Source: Achromobacter piechaudii NBRC 102461
Lineage (GTDB): Bacteria > Pseudomonadota > Gammaproteobacteria > Burkholderiales > Burkholderiaceae_B
Direction of reading: 5' to 3'
DNA: 64,000 bases
NCBI RefSeq assembly: GCF_001571245.1
Contig: NZ_BCTK01000005.1
Location: forward strand, 1,143,452-1,207,451
The translations under genes were made by a program, and so were the position numbers. Of the stretch, positions 6,324 through 14,697 are shown piece after piece; within the stretch, counting starts at the first letter, position 1; the number at the start of each line of letters is the position of its first letter. The notes below the pieces were generated by a model. That model ran no database searches. It saw only the letters and a list, made by a program, of their open reading frames with translations, and had not been told where the DNA came from.

Positions 6324-7901
6324 ATGAAGACGTTGCTTAAATGGACCGCAGGCGCGGTGATCGCGCTGTCGGCCATCACGGGGGCTTCGGCCGCCAACAC
6401 GCTCAAATGGGGCGCCGCGCGCGACCTCGATTCGCTGGACCCGTATTCCTACGGCAGCACATTCAACCTGGCCTTCCTGAACCATGTCTACGAAGCGCTG
6501 ATCCGCTACGACGACAAGTTCAACATCACGCCAGCGCTGGCCGAATCCTGGGAAGCCGTCTCGCCCACGGTGCTGCGCTTCAAGCTGCGCCAGGGCGTGA
6601 AGTTTCACAATGGCGCGTCGTTCTCGGCGGACGACGTGGTGGCCTCGATGACCCGCGTGTCCGACGAGGCCTCGCCGCTCAAGGGCAATCTGCCGGCGTT
6701 CAAGGCCGTGCGCAAGGTGGACGACTACACGGTCGACATCGAAATGACGCATCCGTATCCGCTGATGCTGAACGATCTGACCAACATTTTCATCTTCAAT
6801 CGTCAGTGGCTGGTGGACAACAACAGCACCCGTCCGACCGACGCCGCCAAGAAGATCGAAGGCTACGCCACGCACAACGCCAATGGCACCGGCCCGTTCA
6901 AGGTCGAGTCGTACCGGCCGGACACGCGCACCGTGCTGGTCGTGAACAAAGACTGGTGGGACAAGCCCCGCCACAACCTGGATCGCATTGAATTCACGCC
7001 GATCGCTTCCGCGCCGACACGCGTGGCGGCGCTGCTGTCCGGCGACATCAATTTCACCGAGAACGCGCCGCTGCAAGACCTGGACCGCCTGCGCGCCGCC
7101 TCGAACGTGAAGGTGTTGGCCGCCACCGAATTGCGCACGCTGTACTTCGGCATGAACCTGGGCGACAAGCTCGTGGGCTCGAACATCACTGACAAGAACC
7201 CGCTGAAAGACCTGCGCGTGCGTCAGGCGCTGTACATGGCGCTGTCGCCCGACCTGCTGCAAAAGCGCGTGATGCGCGGGCTCTCGCGCACCACCGGCGC
7301 GCTGGTGGCTCCGTCCATTCCCGGCTACGACGTCAAGCAGGAAGTGCGCTTGCCGTTCGACACGGCCAAGGCCAAGCAGCTTCTGGCCGACGCCGGCTAT
7401 CCCGACGGCTTCACCTTGTCGCTGCTGTGCTCGAACGACATGTTCGTGAACGAGGAAGAGCTGTGCCAGGCCGCCGCGTCGATGTGGGCGCGCATCGGCG
7501 TGAAGGCGTCGCTGGCCAGCGGACCGCGTTCGCTCCAGAACCCGAAGCGCGCGCGCGGCGAGTTCGATATCACCATCCACGGCTGGGCGAATGAGCCGCA
7601 GATCGATGCGCTGTCGATCCTGCTGCAAGTGATGCACAGCCGCACCGGCCCGGCTGGCGTCTTCAACTGGGGCCAGTGGGGCGATGCCGCGCTGGACGCC
7701 AAGATCGACGCGGCGGCTGGCGAGATGAACCGCGACAAGCGCGTGCAGATGATGGCCGAGGTATTGCAGACCCTGCATGACGACGTGCGCTTCCTGCCGC
7801 TGCACCAGCAGCCGATGGCCTGGGCCGTGGGCGACAAGGTGGGCGACGTGCTGCAAATGCCGGACAACAAGGCGCGGCTGTGGACGGTGCGCATGCAGTA
7901 G
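6324..7901 (+). CDS. Periplasmic substrate-binding protein of a peptide/nickel-type ABC importer (SBP family 5)
   Basis: 525 residues. A signal peptide covers residues 1-24 (KTLLK start, hydrophobic stretch, ASA-A cleavage). The mature protein has the family 5 landmarks: LDSLDPYSY near the N terminus, the LAESWE and LRFKLRQGVKFHNGA segments, then NGTGPFKVESYRP. The start at 6324 is supported by AAGGGAG upstream; the frame runs open into the previous gene but that part is not coding in this frame. It delivers a solute to the two permeases encoded next. With amidohydrolases in the operon, the ligand may be a cyclic amide, ureide or modified amino acid rather than a peptide; that is inference. 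Confidence 0.95.
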   Translation: MKTLLKWTAGAVIALSAITGASAANTLKWGAARDLDSLDPYSYGSTFNLAFLNHVYEALIRYDDKFNITPALAESWEAVSPTVLRFKLRQGVKFHNGASFSADDVVASMTRVSDEASPLKGNLPAFKAVRKVDDYTVDIEMTHPYPLMLNDLTNIFIFNRQWLVDNNSTRPTDAAKKIEGYATHNANGTGPFKVESYRPDTRTVLVVNKDWWDKPRHNLDRIEFTPIASAPTRVAALLSGDINFTENAPLQDLDRLRAASNVKVLAATELRTLYFGMNLGDKLVGSNITDKNPLKDLRVRQALYMALSPDLLQKRVMRGLSRTTGALVAPSIPGYDVKQEVRLPFDTAKAKQLLADAGYPDGFTLSLLCSNDMFVNEEELCQAAASMWARIGVKASLASGPRSLQNPKRARGEFDITIHGWANEPQIDALSILLQVMHSRTGPAGVFNWGQWGDAALDAKIDAAAGEMNRDKRVQMMAEVLQTLHDDVRFLPLHQQPMAWAVGDKVGDVLQMPDNKARLWTVRMQ

Positions 7902-7977
7902 CGCGCCGTGCGTGAGGGCGCCGCGCCCCGCGCGCGGCGCCATGCAAGTCCGATATCGGGTCTGAAGGAGGCCGCAC

Positions 7978-8970
7978 ATGCTGGCATTCATCGTTAGACG
8001 GGTCTGTAACGCGGTTGGCGTGATGCTGGCGGTGGCGTTGCTGGCCTTCGTGATATTTCGTTTTGTCGGCGACCCCGTCGACATGATGCTCAACGAGCAA
8101 GCCTCGCAGACGCAGCGCGACGAGCTGCGCGAGCGCCTGGGGCTGAATGCGTCGGTGGGCATGCAGTTCGTGCACTTCGTCACCAACGCGGCGCAGGGCG
8201 AGTTCGGCATCTCGTACCGCAACCAGCAGGACGTTTTTGCGCTGGTGGCCGAGCGCTTTCCCGCCACCTTCGAGCTGGTGATGATGGCTACGCTGCTGTC
8301 GCTGGTGATCGGCGTGCCGCTGGGAGTGCTCACCGCCATCTACCGCAAGTCGCGCCTGGCGCAGGCCTTGCAGTTCGTGTCCATTCTTGGAATCTCGCTG
8401 CCCAGCTTCGTGGTCGGCATCATGCTGATCCTGATTTTCTCGGTGCAGCTGGGTTGGCTGCCCGGCTTCGGCCGGGGCGAGACGGTCAAGATAGGCTGGT
8501 GGTCCACCGGCCTGTTGACGCCATCCGGCCGCGCCGCGCTGGTGCTGCCGTCGATCACCCTGGCTCTGTTCCAGATCACGCTCATCATGCGGCTGGTGCG
8601 CGCCGAAATGCTCGAAACGTTGCGCACCGAATTCATCAAGTTCGCCCGCGCGCGCGGCCTGCCGGATCGCATCGTGCATTTCCGCCTGGCGCTGCGCAAC
8701 TGCCTGATGCCCGTCATCACCGTGACCGGCATGCAGATCGGCAACCTGATCGCCTTCGCGCTCATCACCGAAACCGTATTCCAGTGGCCGGGCATGGGCC
8801 TGCTGTTCATCCAGTCGGTCATGTTCGTGGACATTCCCGTCATGGCCGCCTATCTGGTTATCGTGTCTTTCATCTTCGTGGCTTTGAACACCCTGGTGGA
8901 CATGATGTATGGCGTGGTCGATCCGCGCCTGCGCAGCCAGCACGTCAAAGGAGGCGCCAATGCTCACTAA
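7978..8970 (+). CDS. ABC importer permease, DppB type
   Basis: 330 residues with about six membrane segments, starting with a helix at the N terminus (LAFIVRRVCNAVGVMLAVALLAFVIFRFVG begins the family). The cytoplasmic EAA-type loop for ATPase docking is FIKFARARGLPDRIVHFRLALRN. A strong AAGGAGG ribosome site lies directly upstream. The stop overlaps the next permease start by 11 bases, so the two are translationally coupled. It forms the inner-membrane channel with the next gene product. Confidence 0.95.
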   Translation: MLAFIVRRVCNAVGVMLAVALLAFVIFRFVGDPVDMMLNEQASQTQRDELRERLGLNASVGMQFVHFVTNAAQGEFGISYRNQQDVFALVAERFPATFELVMMATLLSLVIGVPLGVLTAIYRKSRLAQALQFVSILGISLPSFVVGIMLILIFSVQLGWLPGFGRGETVKIGWWSTGLLTPSGRAALVLPSITLALFQITLIMRLVRAEMLETLRTEFIKFARARGLPDRIVHFRLALRNCLMPVITVTGMQIGNLIAFALITETVFQWPGMGLLFIQSVMFVDIPVMAAYLVIVSFIFVALNTLVDMMYGVVDPRLRSQHVKGGANAH

Positions 8971-9901
8971 ACCTTTTTCCGGCGGCGCGCAGAGCCGGCT
9001 GTCCCGCTTCCTGCAAAGCGATCTGTGGTGGAGTTTGCGACACGATTACGTGGCCATGGGGGCGGGCATCGTACTGCTGGTCGTGGTGCTGCTGGCGATA
9101 TTCGCCCCATGGATCGCGCCGCAGAACCCCTATGACCTGGCGCAGCTCGATCTCTTGAACGCCGAGCTGCCGCCCTTCTGGGTGGACGGGGCCGACCCGC
9201 AGTTCCTGCTGGGCACCGACACGCAGGGCCGCGATGTGTGGTCGGCCATCCTGTACGGCTCGCGCATGTCCCTGGCGATCGGCTTGGCCACGGTGGTGCT
9301 GTCGCTGGCGATCGGTCTGCTGGTGGGCTTGGCGGCCGGCTATTTCGGCGGCTGGGTCGACAACGCCCTGATGCGCGTGGGCGACACGCTGCTCAGTATT
9401 CCCACCATTCTCGTGGCCATCCTGGTGACGGCGGTGTTTCGGCAACTGCTGCCACCGGGCCTGCGCGAAACGCTGTCGGCCGTGATCCTGATCCTGGCCA
9501 TCTCGATGACCAACTGGGTGCAGTACGCGCGCACGGTACGGGCGTCGGCGCTGGTCGAGCGCGGCAAGGAATACGTGCAGGCGGCGCGGCTGATCCGCGT
9601 GAGTTCGCTGCGCATCATGCTGACGCACATCCTGCCCAACACGCTGACGCCCGTGATGGTGACGGCCACGCTGAACCTGGGGCTGGCCGTGCTGATCGAG
9701 GCCACCCTCAGCTTTCTTGGCGTCGGCATGCCGCCCACCGAACCTTCGTTGGGCACGCTGATCCGGCTGGGCAACCAATTCCTGTTTTCGGGGCAGTGGT
9801 GGGTCGTGGTGTTCCCCGCGCTGTATCTGAGCCTGATCGTGCTGGTGGTCAACCTGCTGGGCGATTGGCTGCGCGATGCGCTCAATCCCCGTCTGCGCTG
9901 A
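8960..9901 (+). CDS. ABC importer permease, DppC type
   Basis: 313 residues from ATG 8960, preceded by AAAGGAGG within the end of the preceding permease gene. The N-terminal tail and first helix (YVAMGAGIVLLVVVLLAIFAPWIAP) are typical of DppC, as are LLGTDTQGRDVWSAILYGSR and the EAA loop KEYVQAARLIRVSSLRIMLTHILPN. About six membrane segments. It pairs with the DppB-type subunit. Confidence 0.95.
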   Translation: MLTKPFSGGAQSRLSRFLQSDLWWSLRHDYVAMGAGIVLLVVVLLAIFAPWIAPQNPYDLAQLDLLNAELPPFWVDGADPQFLLGTDTQGRDVWSAILYGSRMSLAIGLATVVLSLAIGLLVGLAAGYFGGWVDNALMRVGDTLLSIPTILVAILVTAVFRQLLPPGLRETLSAVILILAISMTNWVQYARTVRASALVERGKEYVQAARLIRVSSLRIMLTHILPNTLTPVMVTATLNLGLAVLIEATLSFLGVGMPPTEPSLGTLIRLGNQFLFSGQWWVVVFPALYLSLIVLVVNLLGDWLRDALNPRLR

Positions 9902-9926
9902 CAGCGCATCTACAAAGAGGTCAAGC

Positions 9927-11120
9927 ATGGAAAACGCAACGTTACACACCCAAGTCCGCCTGGCTGGCGGCGAGCCAACCACGGTGCTGGTGCACGATCG
10001 CCGCATCCAGGCGCTGGGCGGCGCCGCGCCCGCGGGCGTGCCGGTGGTGGACGGAGGCGGCGCGCTGATGCTGCCCGGGCTGATCGACGCCCACGCGCAC
10101 CTGGACAAGACCATGTACGGCATGCCCTGGTATCGCAATGAAGTCGGCCCCCGGCTGATCGACAAGATCGAGAACGAGCGCGTAGAAAAGAAACGCCTGG
10201 GCATCGATCCCTACCGGCAGTCGGCGCGTCAGATCGTGATGTCGATCGGCGACGGCACCAGCCACATCCGCAGCCACGTGGACGTGGACACGGACATCGG
10301 CGTGGCGGCTATCGAAGGCGTGATGCGCGCGCGCGACCAGTACCGCGACGAGATCGACGTGGAGCTGGTGGCGTTTCCGCAAAGCGGCCTGCTGATCCGG
10401 CCCGGCACGCTGGAGTTGATGGACCAGGCGCTGCGCATGGGGGCGGACGTGGTGGGCGGGCTGGACCCGGCCGGCATGGACCGCGATCCCAAAGGCCATC
10501 TGGACGCGATCTTCGCCTTGGCCGACAAGCACGGCAAACCGATAGACATCCATCTGCACGAGGCCGGCGAGCTGGGCGCGTTTTCCATGCAGATGACGAT
10601 CGACCGCGTGCTGGCGCTGGGCATGCAGGGCAAGGTGACCCTGTCGCATGCGTTCTGTCTGGGCATGCCCGACACGCAGGCCGTCCAAGCGCTGACCGAT
10701 GGGCTGCTGCAAGCGGGCGTGCACATCATGACCACCGGTTCGGCCTCGCGCCCGGTGCCCAATGTGGCGCGGCTGCGGCAGGCCGGCGTCACCGTCTGCA
10801 CCGGCAACGATGGCATGCGCGATACCTGGGGCCCTTACGGCAAGCCCGACATGCTGGAGCGGACCATGCTGGTCGGCCTGCGCAACAACCTGCGCCGCGA
10901 CGACGAACTGGAACTGGCGCTGGACGTGGCCACCTACGGCAACGCACGCGTGATGCAACTGGCCGACTACGGCCTGACGCCGGGCTGCCATGCCGACTTT
11001 GTGCTGGTCGATGCCGAAACGGTGGCCGAAGCCATCGCGGCCCGGCCCGTGCGCAAGCTGGTGGTCAAGCGCGGCAAGGTGGTGGCGCGCGACGGCCGTG
11101 CCTTGGTGAGCGCGCCGTGA
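9927..11120 (+). CDS. Cytosine-deaminase-like amidohydrolase (CodA/AtzC type)
   Basis: 397 residues, cytoplasmic. The metal-dependent amidohydrolase signature is intact: DAHAHLDK (H56, H58), HLHEAGELG (H209 and E212), SHAFCLG (H241) and GNDGMRDTW (D295). The spacing and the ND-type final motif resemble cytosine deaminase and N-isopropylammelide hydrolase, so deamination or ring hydrolysis of a heterocycle or cyclic amide is likely. The exact substrate is not readable. ATG 9927 is preceded by AAAGAGG. The stop overlaps the next amidohydrolase start (TGATG), so the two are coupled, and both sit inside the ABC operon. Confidence 0.9.
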   Translation: MENATLHTQVRLAGGEPTTVLVHDRRIQALGGAAPAGVPVVDGGGALMLPGLIDAHAHLDKTMYGMPWYRNEVGPRLIDKIENERVEKKRLGIDPYRQSARQIVMSIGDGTSHIRSHVDVDTDIGVAAIEGVMRARDQYRDEIDVELVAFPQSGLLIRPGTLELMDQALRMGADVVGGLDPAGMDRDPKGHLDAIFALADKHGKPIDIHLHEAGELGAFSMQMTIDRVLALGMQGKVTLSHAFCLGMPDTQAVQALTDGLLQAGVHIMTTGSASRPVPNVARLRQAGVTVCTGNDGMRDTWGPYGKPDMLERTMLVGLRNNLRRDDELELALDVATYGNARVMQLADYGLTPGCHADFVLVDAETVAEAIAARPVRKLVVKRGKVVARDGRALVSAP

Positions 11121-12607
11121 TGCCCGATGCGCAAGGCCCCGTCCTCTTGACCGCCCGCTGGGTCGTGGGCCACGAAAACGGCCGGCACTGCCTGTACGAG
11201 AACGGCGAAGTCGTTTTTGAAGGCAATCGCATCCTGTACGTCGGCCACCGCTATCCGGGTCCCGTGGCGCGCCGTCATGACTATGGCCGCGCCGTGATCG
11301 GGCCGGGCTTCGTGGACCTGGATGCATTGTCGGACCTGGACACGACCATCCTCGGTTTCGACAATTCCCCCGCTTGGCGCAAAGGCCGCATCTGGCCCGA
11401 GACGTACATGAAGCAGGGGCCTTACGAGATGTATACGCCCGCCGAATTGGCGTTCCAGAAGCGCTACGCCTTTGCGCAGCTGATCCGCAACGGCATCACC
11501 ACGGCGCTGCCGATTGCGTCGCTGTTCTACCGCGTCTGGGGCGAGACCCGTGACGAATTCCTGTCGGCGGCGAACGCGGCGGGGGAACTGGGGCTGCGCG
11601 TCTACCTGGGGCCGGCTTACCGCAGCGGCCACACCTATGTGGATGCCGAGGGCAAGATCCGCTGCCACTATGATCCGGCGCGCGGCATGGCCGGGCTGGA
11701 CGAGGCGATTGCATTTTGCGATGAAGTCGAAGGCCGTCATGGGGGCCGCGTGCGCGCCATGCTGGCGCCCGACCGTATCGAGACCTGCACGCCGGAACTG
11801 CTGCGCGCATCGGCCCGGGCTGCCCAGGAACTCGACATTCCGATCCGGCTGCATTGCTGCCAGTCGCGCCTGGAATACGACCTGGTTCAGGAGCAGCACG
11901 GCATGAGTCCGCCGCAATGGCTGCAAAGCCTGGGCTTTCTGTCGCCGCGCGCGCTGCTGCCGCACGGCACCTATGTGTCGGGGTCGCGCCATATTCCGCA
12001 GCCGGGGCGCGACCTTGAAATCATCCGCGACGCGGGCGCCAGCATCGTCCACTGTCCGCTGGTGTCGGCGCGGCATGGCGCAACGCTGTCGTCGTTCGCG
12101 CGTTATCGCAAGCTGGGCATCAACATCGGCATGGGCACCGACACGTGGCCGCCCGACATGGTGCAGAACATGCAGGTGGGCCTGATGCTGTGCCGGGTCG
12201 AGGAAGCCTCCACCGAGGCCGTGCGCGCCGAAGACTATTACGACGCGGCGACCGTCGGCGGCGCCGACGCGCTGGGCCGCCCCGACCTGGGTCGCCTTTC
12301 TGTAGGCGCCAAGGCCGACATCGTCGTCTTCGATTTTTCGCACGACCGCAACGGCCAGATGATCGACCCCATCCAGACGCTGATGATCAGCGGCAGCGGA
12401 CGCGACGTGTCGCAGGTGGTCATCGATGGGCGCTTCGTGATGGTGGACGGACGCATCCCCGGCTTTGATGCGCGTCTGGCGCAAGAGCAGGCGCAGCGGC
12501 AATTCGATGGCCTGATCGCGCGCTATCCCGACCGCACCTGGGGCCATCCGCCCGTTGAACAGATTTTCTCTTCCAGCTATCCGCGTCCCGCAAGGAGCCC
12601 GTCATGA
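11120..12607 (+). CDS. Chlorohydrolase-type amidohydrolase family protein lacking the HxH metal motif
   Basis: 495 residues from ATG 11120, which overlaps the stop of the previous gene. The composite N- and C-terminal beta domain and TIM-barrel core of the AtzA/TrzN-like group are recognisable: ENGEVVFEGNRILYVG at the start and LSVGAKADIVVFDFS near the end. Residues 62-70 read PGFVDLDAL where the family has PGxxxxHxH, so both first-strand ligands are replaced (D68 and L70). Later ligands remain: H245 (RLHCC), H282 (LPHGTY) and D341 (GTDTWPPD). It may bind one metal differently, use a DxD-like site, or not hydrolyse at all. It overlaps the next ATPase gene by four bases. Confidence 0.85.
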   Translation: MPDAQGPVLLTARWVVGHENGRHCLYENGEVVFEGNRILYVGHRYPGPVARRHDYGRAVIGPGFVDLDALSDLDTTILGFDNSPAWRKGRIWPETYMKQGPYEMYTPAELAFQKRYAFAQLIRNGITTALPIASLFYRVWGETRDEFLSAANAAGELGLRVYLGPAYRSGHTYVDAEGKIRCHYDPARGMAGLDEAIAFCDEVEGRHGGRVRAMLAPDRIETCTPELLRASARAAQELDIPIRLHCCQSRLEYDLVQEQHGMSPPQWLQSLGFLSPRALLPHGTYVSGSRHIPQPGRDLEIIRDAGASIVHCPLVSARHGATLSSFARYRKLGINIGMGTDTWPPDMVQNMQVGLMLCRVEEASTEAVRAEDYYDAATVGGADALGRPDLGRLSVGAKADIVVFDFSHDRNGQMIDPIQTLMISGSGRDVSQVVIDGRFVMVDGRIPGFDARLAQEQAQRQFDGLIARYPDRTWGHPPVEQIFSSSYPRPARSPS

Positions 12608-13623
12608 TGGCAACCGACCCCCACACCGCGCCGGCTGGCGTGCCCACCTTGTCCGTGCGCGGACTGTCCGTGGAATTTCCGACCCGCCATGGCACGCTGG
12701 TCGCCACGCGCGACATCAGCTTCGATATCCGGCCCGGTGAAATCCTGGGCATGGTGGGCGAATCCGGCGCGGGCAAATCCTTGACCGGCATGGCCGTGAT
12801 CGGCCTGCTGGAGCCGCCGGGCCGCCTGGGCGCGGGCGAGATCCTGCTGGCGGGCCAGCGCATCGACAACTTGCCGCCCAAGGCGCGCCAGCGCTTGCGA
12901 GGCAAGGAGATCGGCGCGATTTTCCAGGACCCGCTGACCAGCCTGCACCCGTTGTTTACCGTAGGCGACCAGCTGATCGAAACCATCCGCCATCACGACA
13001 AGGTGTCCGCATCTGCCGCCCGTGCTCGCGCGCTGGAGCTGTTGCTGGCGGTGGGCATTCCGGCCGCCGACAAGCGTATTGACCATTACCCGCACCAGTT
13101 CTCCGGTGGCATGCGCCAGCGCGTGGTGATCGCGCTGGCCCTGGCGGCGCGCCCCAAGCTCATCATCGCGGATGAACCCACCACGGCGCTGGACGTGTCG
13201 GTGCAGGCGCAGATCACCGCGCTGCTGCGCCGGCTTTGCCGCGAGCAGGGCACCGCCGTGCTGCTGGTGACGCACGACATGGGCGTGATCGCCGAAACCG
13301 CGGATCGCGTGGCGGTGATGTACGCCGGCCGCATCGTGGAGATCGGTCCGGTGATGGATGTGCTGCGCCGGCCCGGTCATCCTTATACGCAGGGCCTGAT
13401 GAACGCCATCCCCGGCCTGCGCCATCGGGCCGCGCGCTTGAACCAGATCGACGGCGCCATGCCGCGCCTGCACGCCATGCCCGATGGCTGCGCCTTTCAT
13501 CCGCGTTGCGCGCTGGCGGGCCCGCGCTGCGCGCAAACCCGGCCGCCGCTCGCCCCGACGCCATCGGGCGCCACGGTCAGCGCCTGCTGGCTGCATCAGG
13601 AAGGAGTCGCTCATGCCGCGTAA
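12604..13623 (+). CDS. ABC importer ATPase, DppD type
   Basis: 339 residues. Walker A GESGAGKS at about 52-59, Q loop in [11 protein letters not shown], signature FSGGMRQRV, Walker [13 protein letters not shown] and the switch His in [10 protein letters not shown] are all present. The C-terminal oligopeptide/dipeptide extension with its cysteine pair ([13 protein letters not shown]) identifies the DppD/OppD subgroup. AAGGAG lies 7-12 bases before the ATG. It overlaps both neighbours and energises the importer together with the next gene product. Confidence 0.96.
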   Translation: MMATDPHTAPAGVPTLSVRGLSVEFPTRHGTLVATRDISFDIRPGEILGMVGESGAGKSLTGMAVIGLLEPPGRLGAGEILLAGQRIDNLPPKARQRLRGKEIGAIFQDPLTSLHPLFTVGDQLIETIRHHDKVSASAARARALELLLAVGIPAADKRIDHYPHQFSGGMRQRVVIALALAARPKLIIADEPTTALDVSVQAQITALLRRLCREQGTAVLLVTHDMGVIAETADRVAVMYAGRIVEIGPVMDVLRRPGHPYTQGLMNAIPGLRHRAARLNQIDGAMPRLHAMPDGCAFHPRCALAGPRCAQTRPPLAPTPSGATVSACWLHQEGVAHAA

Positions 13624-14596
13624 CGATGATGTGCTGTTGCGGGCCGATGACCTGGCCTGCTGGTTCGACGTATCGCCGCCCTGGCTGGAGCGCACGCTGT
13701 CGCGCCAGCCGATGCAGACGCTCAAGGCGGTGGATGGGGTGTCGCTGTCGGTGCCCCGAGGCTCCACGTTGAGCATCGTGGGTGAATCCGGCTGCGGCAA
13801 GTCCACCCTGGCCAAGCTGCTGGTCGGCCTGGTCGCGCCCACGCGCGGCACGCTGCAATATGGCCGCAACCGGACGGGCGGCGTGCTGTATCCGCAGATG
13901 ATCTTCCAGGATCCCTATGCCAGCCTGAACCCGCGCTGGCGGGTGGGCAACATCGTGGCCGAGCCCATCATCACCCTGGGCCTGCGCGGATCGCCCGCCG
14001 ACACGCGCCGCCGCGTGGACGAACTGCTGGAACTGGTGGGCCTGTCCGCCAGCGACGCGGGCCGCTTTCCGCACGAGTTCTCGGGTGGGCAGCGGCAACG
14101 CATTTCGATAGCGCGAGCGCTGGCGACCGAGGCGGAATTCCTGGTTTGCGACGAGCCCACCTCTGCGCTGGACGTGTCGGTGCAGGCGCAGATCCTGAAT
14201 CTGATGGGCGATCTGCAAAAGGAATTCGGGCTGACCTATGTGTTCATCAGCCACAACCTGTCGGTGGTGCGCCACGTGTCCGATAGCGTGGCGGTGATGT
14301 ATCTGGGCAGGATCGTCGAACAGGCGCCGGCCGATCAATTGTTCGACGCCCCGCAGCATCCGTACACGCGCATGCTGCTCGACACGATTCCCGACCTGGA
14401 CGCCCCTCGGCGCGACCGCGACCCGATGGGCGGTGAAGTGCCCAACCCGATCCAGCCGCCTACCGGCTGCACGTTTCACCCGCGCTGTCCCGAGGCCCGC
14501 GACGAATGCCGCGTCAGCGCGCCGCCGGTCACCCGCACGGGAGGACGGCAACTGCGCTGCCACGCGGTCAAATGGGAGAGGGCGGTGGCGGCCTGA
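13613..14596 (+). CDS. ABC importer ATPase, DppF type
   Basis: 327 residues from ATG 13613, preceded by AAGGAG and overlapping the previous gene by 11 bases. Walker A GESGCGKS, MIFQDPYASLNPRW, signature FSGGQRQRI, Walker B FLVCDEPTSALD, SHNLSVVRH and the C-terminal FHPRCPEARDEC extension are intact. An insertion near residues 20-30 (SPPWLERTLSRQP) before the first strand is typical of DppF proteins. It is the last gene of the operon; paired hairpins follow. Confidence 0.96.
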   Translation: MPRNDDVLLRADDLACWFDVSPPWLERTLSRQPMQTLKAVDGVSLSVPRGSTLSIVGESGCGKSTLAKLLVGLVAPTRGTLQYGRNRTGGVLYPQMIFQDPYASLNPRWRVGNIVAEPIITLGLRGSPADTRRRVDELLELVGLSASDAGRFPHEFSGGQRQRISIARALATEAEFLVCDEPTSALDVSVQAQILNLMGDLQKEFGLTYVFISHNLSVVRHVSDSVAVMYLGRIVEQAPADQLFDAPQHPYTRMLLDTIPDLDAPRRDRDPMGGEVPNPIQPPTGCTFHPRCPEARDECRVSAPPVTRTGGRQLRCHAVKWERAVAA

Positions 14597-14625
14597 GGGG
14601 AAGGCTGCAATTCGAAGCCCCAGAA

Positions 14626-14686
14626 TGCAACGAGGCCCCGCGAAGGGGCCTCGTTGCAATCAGCATCCCGGGCGCGCAGGCCCGGG
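14626..14686. terminator. Two consecutive inverted repeats between the converging ABC and TRAP operons
   Basis: First hairpin: TGCAACGAGGCCCC (14626-14639) with its perfect complement at 14645-14658 and a GCGAA loop. Second: CCCGGGC (14667-14673) with GCCCGGG (14680-14686). Neither has a long T run, so they are called terminators by position and stem strength. Confidence 0.65.
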
Positions 14687-14697
14687 CACACACGCGA

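Noticed and set aside
5811..7901. 696-codon frame joining the racemase region and the binding protein
   Set aside because: Only the part from 6324 (signal peptide and SBP domain) is coding; the upstream half is a shadow of the racemase gene in another frame.
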